This document shows positions 17,392 through 26,250 of a stretch of 47,378 bases of DNA, in pieces. Position numbers and translations under genes: made by a program. The stretch lies in assembly GCA_018780805.1 (NCBI GenBank), contig JADMJD010000013.1:1-47378 (forward strand). Direction: 5' to 3'. How positions within the stretch are numbered: position 1 is the stretch's first letter; each line of letters starts with the position of its first letter. Source of the DNA: Rubrivivax sp. GTDB lineage: Bacteria > Pseudomonadota > Gammaproteobacteria > Burkholderiales > Burkholderiaceae_C. The notes under the pieces were generated by a model. That model saw nothing but the letters and a program-made list of their open reading frames with translations, was not told the DNA's origin and searched no databases.

Positions 17392-17724
17392 ATGGACCCG
17401 TACTTCCTGTCGGATCAGAGCCCCTGGACGGAGCTGGGTGACGGCATCCGCCGCAAGGTGGTGGCGCACACGCCGCAGCTGATGAGCGTGCTGGTGCAGT
17501 TCGACCGCGGCGCCATCGGCACCCCCCATGCCCACGAGGTACACGACCAGATCGCCTACGTGCTGGCCGGCTCCTTCGAGGCCAACATCGACGGCGTCAA
17601 GCAGGTGCTGCACGTCGGAGACGCCTTCATCGCCCGCCACGGCGCCACGCACGGCGTGGTGGCGCTGGAAGCCGGCAGCACCCTGCTCGACCAGTTCTCT
17701 CCCCGCCGCGACGACTACCTCTAG
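17392..17724 (+). CDS. kdgF: KdgF-type cupin (unsaturated uronate linearisation)
   Basis: A 110-residue single-domain cupin closely resembling KdgF: WTELGDGIRRKVVAHTPQLM, GTPHAHEVHDQIAYVLAGSFE and the C-terminal FSPRRDDYL. Metal ligands can be placed at H46, H48, Q53 and H87. KdgF speeds conversion of cyclic 4,5-unsaturated galacturonate, the product of pectate lyases and Ogl, to the linear ketone used by KduI. Start: ATG 17392 has CGGAG 5 nt upstream; an in-frame GTG at 17386 overlaps that site. It is divergent from kduI and heads the plus-strand group. A 147-bp gap separates it from the TonB receptor. Confidence 0.92.
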   Translation: MDPYFLSDQSPWTELGDGIRRKVVAHTPQLMSVLVQFDRGAIGTPHAHEVHDQIAYVLAGSFEANIDGVKQVLHVGDAFIARHGATHGVVALEAGSTLLDQFSPRRDDYL

Positions 17725-17780
17725 CCCCGCGGCACCGGCGCTGACGGCACTGCAGCCGAACGCGCCGTCACCCCCTGACA

Positions 17781-17799
17781 AGGCGCCCTGCGAGCGCCT
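17781..17799 (+). other. Small hairpin between kdgF and the TonB receptor gene
   Basis: AGGCGC/GCGCCT arms with a 7-nt loop lie 57 bases after the kdgF stop. There is no T-run. It could be a weak terminator or an mRNA processing site allowing different levels of kdgF and the receptor. No KdgR-like box is seen in this 147-bp spacer. Confidence 0.3.
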
Positions 17800-17871
17800 G
17801 GCCTGACCGGCCGACCCGGTGCGCTGCGGCGTGCGGGGCGCGGTCGTCCCTGACAAAACCGGAGACCCACC

Positions 17872-20847
17872 TTGAACACCCGCTCACCCGCCCACCGCCC
17901 GGCCCTGACGGCCGTTGCTTCCGCATCGCTGACCCTGCTGGCCCTGATGGCCGCCACCAGCGCCAGCGCCCAAACCGCCCCGGCACCCGCGGCCGCCGCC
18001 TCGGCGCCTGCGGCCCCGGTCCAGCGCATCGAGGTCACCGGCTACCGCGGTGCGCTGGAAAGTGCACTGAACGCCAAGCGCAACGACAACGGCATCGTTG
18101 ACGTGATCAAGGCCGAAGACATCACCAAGTTCCCCGACACCAACCTGGCCGAGTCGCTGCAGCGCATCCCGGGTGTGGTGATCGACCGCGACGCGGGTGA
18201 AGGCCGCAACATCACCGTGCGCGGCCTGGGCAGCGATTTCACGCGGGTGCGCATCAACGGTGTGGAGGCCCTGGCCACCACCGGCGGTACCGACAGCTCG
18301 GGTGGCAACAACCGGTCGCGCGGCTTTGACTTCAACGTCTTCGCGGCCGAACTCTTCAACACCATCACCGTGCGCAAGAGCGCCTCGGCCGAGGTGGACG
18401 AAGGCTCGCTCGGCGCCACGGTGGACCTGCAGACCACACGCCCGCTGGACCTGAAGGGTTTCACCAGCACCGTGTCGGTCAAGGGCCGCTACAACGATGT
18501 GGCCGGCAAGACCGACCCGCGCGTGGCCTTCCTGATGGGTGACCGCAACAAAGAAGGCAGCTTCGGCTGGGCCGTCAGCGGCGCCTACTCCGAACGCCAG
18601 CTGCTGGAAGAAGGCTTCAGCACCGTGCGCTGGGACAACGGCGCATCCTCCGGCGGCTGGTGTGCGCCCACCGGCGCGGCCACGGCCAACCCGAGCAACT
18701 CCACCGCCACCACCTGCGGCCCGGCGGCCCAGGGTGTGCCGCGCATCACCGGTGATGCCGACACCCTGGCGGCCTACGACCTGGCGCGCAGCACCAGCAA
18801 CTTCCACCCCCGGCTGCCGCGTTACGGCCGGCTCACCCACGACCAGCAGCGCCTGGGCCTGACGGGCTCGCTGCAGTTCAAACCGGCCGAAGGCACGCTG
18901 CTGACCTTCGACCTGCTGTACGCCAAGCTCGATTCCACCCGGCAGGAGGATTTCCTGCAGGCCATCAGCTTCAGCCGCAACGCAGGCCAGGGCGGCAAAC
19001 CCCAGACCAGCGTGGTGGACACGGCCTACGGCCCGAACGGCGCGCTGCTGTACGGCGTCTACAACGGCGTGGACATCCGGGCGGAATCGCGCTTCGACGA
19101 GATGCACACCACCTTCACGCAGCCCACGCTGAGCTGGCAGCAGGACCTGACCGACACGCTGCGCCTGAACGCCCGCCTGGGCAGCGCGAAGTCGAAGTTC
19201 CGCAACCCCAAGCAGACCACCACCACGCTGGACGCGATCAACGTCAACGGCTACGGCATCGATTTCCGCGGCGACGACCGCCTGCCCGCCATCACCTACC
19301 CCATCGACGTCACACAACCCGGCGGTGCGCTGACGCTGGTGAGCATCCCGCAGGTGGCCAGCGGCACCCAGCCCAGCACCATCCCCAACACCACGGCCAG
19401 CGAGATCCGCATCCGGCCGCAGGGCTCCACGAACAAGACCGACCTGTTCCACTTCGACCTCGACTGGGAGGCCCTGCCCGGCTTTGCGAACCTGAAGTTC
19501 GGCGGTGACTTCAAGAAGTACAGCTTCGACACCTACGAGTTCCGCCGCATCAACCAGAACGACACCATCTTCGCGCCGCCAGGCGGCATCCCGGTGGCCA
19601 ACCTGTCCACCGCGTTGACCGGCTTCGGCAAGGGCCTGAACCTGCCGGCCGGTGTGCCCACCAGCTGGGTCATCCCCGACCTGAACGCCATTGCGCAGGC
19701 CTACGACATCTATTGCAACTGCCTGGTCAGCGGGCCGGCGGGCGGGCCGGGCGACTTCACGCTCTCCTCCATCACCAACGGCAATGCACGGGGCAACAAC
19801 CGCTCCGTTGTCGAGACCGACAGCAGCCTGTTCCTGCAGGCCGACTTCACGACCCGGCTGGGCAACATCCCCGTGCGTGGCAACGTCGGCGCGCGCCATG
19901 TGCGCACCAAGCAGGACGCCACGGGTTATGTGGCCACCGGCGGCGGCACCGAGGTCACCACCTCGCAGACCTACGACGACTTCCTGCCGGCGGTCAACGT
20001 GGCGGCCAACCTGCGGCCGGACCTGGTGCTGCGCCTGGCCGCAGCCAAGGTGATGGCGCGGCCGCAGCTGGGCTTCCTGAACCCGGGTGGCTCCATCACC
20101 ACCACAGGCAACCTGTCCATCACCAGCGGCAACCCCAACCTCAAGCCTTTCCGCGCCAACACCTTCGACACCGGGCTGGAGTGGTACTTTGCACCGCAGG
20201 CGTTCCTGGGTGTCGGCCTGTTCCACAAGGACATCGACACCTACATCCAGACCCTGCGGGTGAACGTGCCGTACAGCGAAACCGGCCTGCCGCTGAGCCT
20301 GCTGCCGGAGAGCTTCACCGGCGACGAGGTGTTCCAGGTCACCACGCCGGTCAACACCCGCGGCGGCAAGCTGCAGGGCTTCGAGATCAACTACCAGCAG
20401 CCCTTCACCTTCCTGCCCGGTGCGCTGCGCAATATGGGCCTGCTGCTGAACTACACGCAGGTGAAGTCCAAGATCTCGTACCAGGTCTCGCCGACCGGCA
20501 CGGCCACGATCACCGATGACCTGCTGAACCTGTCGCCCAAGTCGTACAACGCCACGCTGTACTACGACGACGGCAAGTTCAGCGCACGCGTGTCGGGTGC
20601 CTACCGCAGCGCTTTCCTGACCCGCGTGCCGGGGCAGAACAACAACGACGTGGAAGGCAAGAACGAGACCTTCAACGTCGATGCCTCGCTGTCGTACAAG
20701 TGGTCCGACAAGCTGGAGTTCACCTTCGAGGCGGTGAACCTCACCGACGAAGCGAACGACCAGTTCATCAGCCGCGCACGCAACAGCGTGGTGGTCTACA
20801 ACAAGACCGGGCGCGAGTACCTGCTGGGCATGCGGTTCGCGTTCTGA
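17872..20847 (+). CDS. TonB-dependent receptor, Xanthomonas/Caulobacter (CUT) type
   Basis: A 991-residue outer-membrane receptor. A signal peptide ends at SASAQ (about residue 34), followed by an Ala/Pro-rich linker, a TonB box-like VQRIEVTG, and a plug domain with DITKFPDTNLAESLQRIPGVVIDRD and ITVRGLGSDFTRVRINGVE. The beta-barrel runs to a terminal aromatic, GREYLLGMRFAF. These receptors import oligosaccharides, so the likely substrate here is pectic oligomers (from context). The start is TTG at 17872 with GGAG 7 nt upstream. It is the first of four closely spaced genes (receptor, PEP-CTERM protein, two fused pectinases), with a 13-nt gap to the next. Confidence 0.95.
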   Translation: MNTRSPAHRPALTAVASASLTLLALMAATSASAQTAPAPAAAASAPAAPVQRIEVTGYRGALESALNAKRNDNGIVDVIKAEDITKFPDTNLAESLQRIPGVVIDRDAGEGRNITVRGLGSDFTRVRINGVEALATTGGTDSSGGNNRSRGFDFNVFAAELFNTITVRKSASAEVDEGSLGATVDLQTTRPLDLKGFTSTVSVKGRYNDVAGKTDPRVAFLMGDRNKEGSFGWAVSGAYSERQLLEEGFSTVRWDNGASSGGWCAPTGAATANPSNSTATTCGPAAQGVPRITGDADTLAAYDLARSTSNFHPRLPRYGRLTHDQQRLGLTGSLQFKPAEGTLLTFDLLYAKLDSTRQEDFLQAISFSRNAGQGGKPQTSVVDTAYGPNGALLYGVYNGVDIRAESRFDEMHTTFTQPTLSWQQDLTDTLRLNARLGSAKSKFRNPKQTTTTLDAINVNGYGIDFRGDDRLPAITYPIDVTQPGGALTLVSIPQVASGTQPSTIPNTTASEIRIRPQGSTNKTDLFHFDLDWEALPGFANLKFGGDFKKYSFDTYEFRRINQNDTIFAPPGGIPVANLSTALTGFGKGLNLPAGVPTSWVIPDLNAIAQAYDIYCNCLVSGPAGGPGDFTLSSITNGNARGNNRSVVETDSSLFLQADFTTRLGNIPVRGNVGARHVRTKQDATGYVATGGGTEVTTSQTYDDFLPAVNVAANLRPDLVLRLAAAKVMARPQLGFLNPGGSITTTGNLSITSGNPNLKPFRANTFDTGLEWYFAPQAFLGVGLFHKDIDTYIQTLRVNVPYSETGLPLSLLPESFTGDEVFQVTTPVNTRGGKLQGFEINYQQPFTFLPGALRNMGLLLNYTQVKSKISYQVSPTGTATITDDLLNLSPKSYNATLYYDDGKFSARVSGAYRSAFLTRVPGQNNNDVEGKNETFNVDASLSYKWSDKLEFTFEAVNLTDEANDQFISRARNSVVVYNKTGREYLLGMRFAF

Positions 20848-20860
20848 TCGGGAGCCCGGA

Positions 20861-21415
20861 ATGATGAAAACACTTCTTGTCTCGGCCTTGGCCGCTGGCC
20901 TGCTGGCCGGGGCGCAGGCGGCACCGGTGCTGGCCGGCAGCCAGGTCACCGGCAGTGTCAGTGGGCCGGCCACGGCCCTGTTGGGCGCCGACAGCGGCTA
21001 CAGCAGCGACCCGGGCAGTGACACCACCACAGTGCTCGACGATGCCTTTGCGCAGGAGTTCATCAGCGACGACTTCGCGCTGATCGTGGACTTCGGCAGC
21101 GACGGCCAGGTGCGCTTCTTCGACAACACCGGCAGCGGCCAGCTGACGGGCCGGTACGAGCTGGTGTTCCAGTTCGCCGGCCTGGCCGGCGCCTTGCCGG
21201 GGCTGCTGCTGGGCAACGGCCCGGCCAGCGGTCTTTTCAGCGGCGAACTGCTGGCGCCCGACACCGTGCGCTTCGTGCTTGACGGCGTCGACTTCGGCAG
21301 CGCCTTCGGCAGCCTGGAAGCCACGCTGGTGCCCGAGCCTGGCAGCCTGCTGCTGGCCGGTCTGGGCCTGGCGGTGCTGGTGCGCCAACGCCGCCGCAGC
21401 GGCAGGGAGAACTGA
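20861..21415 (+). CDS. PEP-CTERM protein in the pectin uptake operon
   Basis: A 184-residue exported protein of unknown function. A signal peptide (MMKTLLVSALAAGLLAGAQA) leads to a small, acidic, Gly/Ser/Asp-rich body without recognised catalytic motifs. The exosortase signal is VPEPGSLLLAGLGLAVLVRQRRR at the C-terminus. Two ATGs are adjacent at 20861 and 20864, with GGAG at 20851-20854. The gene is tightly packed between the TonB receptor and the PL1-CE8 enzyme (the next ATG is one base after its TGA, TGAATG), so it is probably co-expressed. It might be a surface glycan-binding accessory, but that is inference from position only. Confidence 0.87.
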   Translation: MMKTLLVSALAAGLLAGAQAAPVLAGSQVTGSVSGPATALLGADSGYSSDPGSDTTTVLDDAFAQEFISDDFALIVDFGSDGQVRFFDNTGSGQLTGRYELVFQFAGLAGALPGLLLGNGPASGLFSGELLAPDTVRFVLDGVDFGSAFGSLEATLVPEPGSLLLAGLGLAVLVRQRRRSGREN

Positions 21416-24235
21416 ATGACCGGGCCCCTGCACACCGCCCGCTGCGCGCTGGGCGCGGCGGCGCTCGCCCTGGCCAACCTGGCCACCGCGCAGACCGACA
21501 TCGCACGCCAGGTGGCGCCGGCCGACGGCTTTGCCGCCGGCACCCGCGGCGGCGCGGATGCGCCGCTGTCGCAGATCTACAGCGTCAGCACACGCAGCCA
21601 GCTGCTCTCGGCACTGGCCAGCGGGGGCAGCCGGCCCAAGATCGTCAAGGTGGTCGGCACCATCGACATGAGCGAGGGCCAGCCCTTCAGCAACCGCAGC
21701 GACCAGACGGCCCGCAGCACCATCAACCTGCCGGCCAACACCACGCTGGTCGGCGCCGGCCCGGGCGCCGGTTTCGTGAACGGCAGCATCACCATCAACG
21801 CGGTGTCGCAGGTGATTGTGCGCAACCTGAAGATCGTCGCGCCCTGCGACGTCGCACCCGTCTTCGACCCCACCGACGGCGCCAACGGCGCCTGGAACGC
21901 GGCCTTCGACGCCATCTCGGTGGTCGGCGCCAGCCAAGTCTGGATCGACCACAACACCATCACCGATGCCCCCGTCACCGACGACACCCTGCCGGTGGAA
22001 AACGGCCAGGTCCGGCAGTGCCACGACGGCGCGATCGACATCACGCGGGCGGCAGACTTCGTCACCGTGTCCTACAACGTGGTGGAGCTGCACGACAAGT
22101 CCATCCTGATCGGCGCCAGCGACAGCGCCGTCACCGACGCCGGCCGCCTGCGCGTGACACTGGCCAACAACGTGTTCCGCCAGCTGCGCCAGCGGGTGCC
22201 GCGGGTGCGCTACGGCCAGGTTCACCTGTTCAACAACTACTTCGAGGGCAACAAGTCGGCCCCCGTGTACGGCCACAGCTACAGCGTGGGCGTGGGCATC
22301 GATGCGCAGCTGATCTCGCACCACAACCTGTTCGCCGTGGCCGGAGCGGCGCGTTGCGACGACGTGGTCACGACGGTGTCGCCCAGCGCTGCCAGCGCTT
22401 TTGTCGACACCGGCTCGGTGCTCGGCAGCGCGCCACTCACCGGCTGCTCGGTACCGTCGCAGGTGGGCTGGGCCGTGCCCTATGCGTTCAAGCCGCGGCC
22501 GGCCACGCTGGTGAAGAGCAACGCGCTGGCACAGGCCGGGGCCGGCAAGCTGCGCACCAGCATCACCGGCACAGGTGGGCTGCTGCTGCCGCCGGGCACA
22601 CTGCTGCCAGCAGCTGGCGAGGCCGCGGCGCAGGCCGACACGACGCTGAAGATCGCCTTCGACGGCCCGCCCACGCTGGGCGGCAGCGGCTTTGTGACCG
22701 TGCGCCGCGCCAGCGACGGCGTGGTGGTCGACCGGCTGGACCTGTCCACCGCGCCTTCGGCCGGCGACACGCAGACCGCCATCGCGCGCACCAACCTCGA
22801 GATCGACGCGCTGGGCCTGGGCGCGATGCCGGAAAGCAGCGCCCGCGCACGCTGGGTCTGGTACCGGCCTGTCCACATCGAGGCCAACGTCGCCACCGTG
22901 CGCCTGCGCAGCAACAAGCTGCAGCACGGCACGGCTTACCAAGTGACTGTCGATCCCAGCGTGTTGGTCGGACAGGTCAACGGCGGCGCCTTCAACGGCA
23001 TCGCCGAAGGCGCCTGGCACTTCACCACCCGGCCCGCCCCCGCCAGCCCGCTGGACCTGGTGGTGGACGACGACGGCCCGCAGGCCGACTTCCGCACGCT
23101 GCAGGGTGCGCTGAACTGGGTCATGCTGCACTGCTCCACCAGCAGCCCCAGCACCTGGGGCTGCAACACCAAGGCCACGGCCAAGCGCATCACGCTGAAA
23201 AGCGGCGTTTACCGCGAGTTCAACATCCTGCGCCGGGTGGACAACCTCGGCATCGTCGGCGAGAGCCGCGACGGGGTCATTGTTGGCGAGGCGAACTTCG
23301 AGTCGCTCAACGCGGGCAGCGGCAGCACGGCCACGGCCGCGGGCACCACGTACACCACCAGCGGCCGTGTGCCCGGCCACCGCATCCTGGGTGGCGGGCG
23401 ATCGGCGCTGCTGGTGGAAACGGCGGACCTGCTGACGCTGCAGAACTTCACGCTGGAGAACCCGCACGTCCGCAGCAGCGCCTACGACAACCAGGCCGAA
23501 GCGATCTACTTCAACACCAGCACCACGCCAGCCGCCGGGCGGCTGGTGGCCAAGGAGATGAACTTCCTGTCGCAGCAGGACACCCTGCAGCTCAAGGGTT
23601 ATGTCTGGGTCTGGCGCTCGCTGGTGGCCGGCAACGTGGACTTCATCTGGGGCAGCGTGATGGCCGCCCTGTTCGAGCAGAGCGAGATCCGCACCGTTTT
23701 CGACCCCTCCAGCAGCTCGGCACCCTACATCCTGCAGGCCCGAGCCACGGCGGGTGACAAGGGCTTCGTGTTCCTCGACAGCAGCCTGACGGCCGGTGCC
23801 GGGGTCACGCAGACCTGGCTGGCGCGCAGCGGGGGCACCACCAGCAGCGCCTACATCGACAACATCGCCTTCATCAACACCCAGATGGGCCCGCATGTGC
23901 TGCCAGCCGGCTGGTGCGTGGGCACCGGCACCAGCCGGACGGGCGTGGGCACGGGGACCTGCGGCAGCAACCCGCCACCTTGGGCTGGCACGCCCGATGG
24001 CGGCGCCACCGACGCGGCCGGCTGGCGCGAGTTCGGCAGCATGGACCTGGCCGGCGCCCCGCTGGACACGGCGGGCCGTGTCGGCTGGTCGGTGGTGCGC
24101 GTGGGCGGTCTGGACCGCAGCGTGCTGCTGGCCAGGCCACTGAGCGCCACCGACGGCCTGACCACGCGCGCCGACGTGTTCTACAACTCGACGGCCGCCA
24201 CCGGCGCGCCTGGTGGATGGGACCCGCAGCCCTGA
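21416..24235 (+). CDS. Bifunctional pectate lyase (PL1) - pectinesterase (CE8)
   Basis: A 939-residue secreted two-enzyme fusion. After a signal peptide (ends LATAQ, about residue 26) comes a PL1 beta-helix: TRGGADAPLS, PANTTLVGAGPGAGF, SQVWIDHNTI, CHDGAIDITRAADFVTVSYN and VPRVRYGQVHLFNNYFEG. A middle region (about 400-540) contains an Ig-like stretch (LKIAFDGPPTLGG ... GTAYQVTVDPSVLVGQ). The CE8 domain runs from about 543 to the end, with SGVYREF, QQDTLQLKG (D722) and GNVDFIWGS (D742); the usual LGRPW appears as WLARSGG. One polypeptide would demethylate and cleave pectin. AGGGAGA precedes the ATG. Its last 19 nt overlap the earliest start of the next gene. Confidence 0.92.
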   Translation: MTGPLHTARCALGAAALALANLATAQTDIARQVAPADGFAAGTRGGADAPLSQIYSVSTRSQLLSALASGGSRPKIVKVVGTIDMSEGQPFSNRSDQTARSTINLPANTTLVGAGPGAGFVNGSITINAVSQVIVRNLKIVAPCDVAPVFDPTDGANGAWNAAFDAISVVGASQVWIDHNTITDAPVTDDTLPVENGQVRQCHDGAIDITRAADFVTVSYNVVELHDKSILIGASDSAVTDAGRLRVTLANNVFRQLRQRVPRVRYGQVHLFNNYFEGNKSAPVYGHSYSVGVGIDAQLISHHNLFAVAGAARCDDVVTTVSPSAASAFVDTGSVLGSAPLTGCSVPSQVGWAVPYAFKPRPATLVKSNALAQAGAGKLRTSITGTGGLLLPPGTLLPAAGEAAAQADTTLKIAFDGPPTLGGSGFVTVRRASDGVVVDRLDLSTAPSAGDTQTAIARTNLEIDALGLGAMPESSARARWVWYRPVHIEANVATVRLRSNKLQHGTAYQVTVDPSVLVGQVNGGAFNGIAEGAWHFTTRPAPASPLDLVVDDDGPQADFRTLQGALNWVMLHCSTSSPSTWGCNTKATAKRITLKSGVYREFNILRRVDNLGIVGESRDGVIVGEANFESLNAGSGSTATAAGTTYTTSGRVPGHRILGGGRSALLVETADLLTLQNFTLENPHVRSSAYDNQAEAIYFNTSTTPAAGRLVAKEMNFLSQQDTLQLKGYVWVWRSLVAGNVDFIWGSVMAALFEQSEIRTVFDPSSSSAPYILQARATAGDKGFVFLDSSLTAGAGVTQTWLARSGGTTSSAYIDNIAFINTQMGPHVLPAGWCVGTGTSRTGVGTGTCGSNPPPWAGTPDGGATDAAGWREFGSMDLAGAPLDTAGRVGWSVVRVGGLDRSVLLARPLSATDGLTTRADVFYNSTAATGAPGGWDPQP

Positions 24236-26250
24236 AGCCCGTGCTGGCCTGGTGGCTGCTGGCGCTGGCCGCGGCGGCGGGCCCGGTGCACGCGCAGGAT
24301 GAACGCCCGGCGCTGCTGCTGGTGGGCGATTCCACGCTCGCGCCGCAGACGGGTTATGGCGATGCCCTGTGCCAGCGCATCCACCCCGCGCTGGCCTGCC
24401 TGAACCTGGGCCGGGGTGGGCGCAGCACCAGCAGCTACCGCGCAGAAGGGCTGTGGGACCGGGTGCTGGCCCGGCTGCGCAGCGGCCAACCCGGGCTGGC
24501 CCGCCACGTGCTGATCCAGTTCGGCCACAACGACCAGCCGGGCAAACCTGGCCGCTCCACCGACCTGGCGACCGAGTACCCCATCAACCTGGCGCGTTTT
24601 GTCGACGAGGTGCGCGCCGCCGGTGGCACGCCGGTGCTGATGACGCCGCTGACGCGCCGCAGCTTCCGCGACGGGAAGCTGCAGGACGACCTGGCGCCCT
24701 GGGCCGAAGCCATGCGCGCCGTGGCCCGCCAGCGGGACGTGCCGCTGGTGGACGTGCACACCACCACGCAGGCCCAGGTGCAGGCGCTGGGCGAGGCCGA
24801 GGCCGACCGGCTGGCGATGGCACCGCCCGGCATCGAAGGTTTTGACCGCACCCACCTGGGCGAACGCGGTGCCTGCGTCACCGCGCAGACCGTGGCGCAG
24901 GCCCTGCAATCAGCCGTGCCGGCGCTGGCCGCGGCCCTTCAGCCGAGGGCCGATTGCAGCAGCATCGCTGCGCCCGGCGGGCCACCCTCGGTGCCCGGCC
25001 TGGACGCCCACGGCTGGCGCCACCCGGGCTGGGCCGTCGGCACGCTGGGCGGGCGCGGTGGGCGCATCGTTCGGGTCAGCACGCTGGCGGCCAGCGGACC
25101 GGGTTCGCTGAAAGCCGCGCTCGAAGCGCGAGGCCCGCGCCAGATCGTGTTCGAGGTCGGCGGGGTGATCGACCTGGCCGGTGCGTCCCTGAACCTGCGC
25201 GAGCCCTTTGCCACGCTGGCCGGACAGACGGCGCCGGCGCCCGGCATCACCCTGGTACGCGGCGAATTGAACATCGCCACCCACGATGTCATCGTGCAGC
25301 ACCTGCGCTTGCGGCCTGGCGCCTGGGGGCGGCCGGTGCGCAGCGGTGGCGACCAGGACGGCCTGAGCACCCAGGGCGGCGCGCACCACGTGATCGTGGA
25401 CCACTGCAGCTTCAGCTGGGCCACCGACGAAAACCTCAGCATCGGCGGCCCACGCTTTGACGGCCCCGACCCGGCGGCTTGGCGGCGCAGCGCCGGGCAC
25501 CACATCACCTTCAGCCACAACCTGGTTTATGAAGGCCTGCGCCATTCGGTGCACGCCAAGGGTGAACATTCCAAAGGCACGCTGGTGCACGACAACGCCA
25601 GCGGCGTGCTGCTGCTGGGCAACGTCTACGCCGCCAACCGCGAGCGCAATGCGCTGTTCAAGGGTGGGGTGCAGGCCGCGATGGTCAACAACCTGATCGT
25701 CAACCCCGGCCCGCGTGCCGTGCACTACAACCTGCTGGGCAACGAGTGGGGCGAACACGCACACCAGACCGGGCAGCTGGCGCTGGTGGGCAACGTGCTG
25801 CGCCATGGCGACGACACACCTGCCGGCACACCACTGTTCGGCCTGGGCGGCCAGGGGGATGTGGAACTGCACCAGCACGACAACCTGGCGGTGGACACGC
25901 AGGGCCGGCCGGTGCCGGCCACCGGGCGCTACACCACCGGCCAGGCCCGTCTGCTGACCCCGGCCACGCCCTACCTGCCGCCCCGGCTGCAGGCCTTGCC
26001 GGCCGCGCAGCTGGAAGACCGGCTGCTGCCCATCGTCGGCGCCCGGCCCTGGGACCGTGACGCCATCGACCGGCAGCTGGTGTCCGACGTGGTGGAAGCC
26101 CGCACCCGCCACGTGGACAGCGAAACGGCGTCCAGCGGCTACCCGATACACCCCGCGACACGCCGGCCTTTCGACCCCGCCGCCTGGGACCTGGACACGC
26201 TGGGGCCACGTGCGGGCTGGGCGTCGTTGGCGCAGCCGGCCGCGCGCTGA
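24217..26250 (+). CDS. Bifunctional rhamnogalacturonan acetylesterase (CE12) - pectate lyase-like protein
   Basis: About 677 residues. After a signal peptide (AWWLLALAAAAGPVHAQ) comes an SGNH hydrolase of CE12 type: LLLVGDST (S39), NLGRGGRSTSSY, IQFGHNDQPGK (N105) and FDRTHLGERGA (D210, H213). From about 270 a right-handed beta-helix lyase-like domain follows: GGRGGRIVRVSTL, GSLKAALEARGPRQIVFEVGG, GGDQDGLSTQGGAHHVIVDHCSFSW and THPATRRPFD-like YPIHPATRRPFDPAAW at the end. The first removes acetyl groups from pectin; the second presumably cleaves de-acetylated chains. Start uncertain: ATG 24217 lies inside the previous gene with no clear ribosome site; GTG 24241 is an alternative. Its TGA abuts the convergent kdgK stop (TGATCA). 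Confidence 0.88.
   Translation: MGPAALKPVLAWWLLALAAAAGPVHAQDERPALLLVGDSTLAPQTGYGDALCQRIHPALACLNLGRGGRSTSSYRAEGLWDRVLARLRSGQPGLARHVLIQFGHNDQPGKPGRSTDLATEYPINLARFVDEVRAAGGTPVLMTPLTRRSFRDGKLQDDLAPWAEAMRAVARQRDVPLVDVHTTTQAQVQALGEAEADRLAMAPPGIEGFDRTHLGERGACVTAQTVAQALQSAVPALAAALQPRADCSSIAAPGGPPSVPGLDAHGWRHPGWAVGTLGGRGGRIVRVSTLAASGPGSLKAALEARGPRQIVFEVGGVIDLAGASLNLREPFATLAGQTAPAPGITLVRGELNIATHDVIVQHLRLRPGAWGRPVRSGGDQDGLSTQGGAHHVIVDHCSFSWATDENLSIGGPRFDGPDPAAWRRSAGHHITFSHNLVYEGLRHSVHAKGEHSKGTLVHDNASGVLLLGNVYAANRERNALFKGGVQAAMVNNLIVNPGPRAVHYNLLGNEWGEHAHQTGQLALVGNVLRHGDDTPAGTPLFGLGGQGDVELHQHDNLAVDTQGRPVPATGRYTTGQARLLTPATPYLPPRLQALPAAQLEDRLLPIVGARPWDRDAIDRQLVSDVVEARTRHVDSETASSGYPIHPATRRPFDPAAWDLDTLGPRAGWASLAQPAAR

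Noticed and set aside
17884-20973. 1,029-codon minus-strand frame across the TonB receptor
   Set aside because: The opposite strand encodes a complete, well-matched TonB receptor; the antisense product is His/Arg/Gly/Val-rich without motifs.
20768-23896. 1,042-codon minus-strand frame across the PL1-CE8 gene
   Set aside because: Shadow of a recognised two-domain enzyme; no family resemblance.
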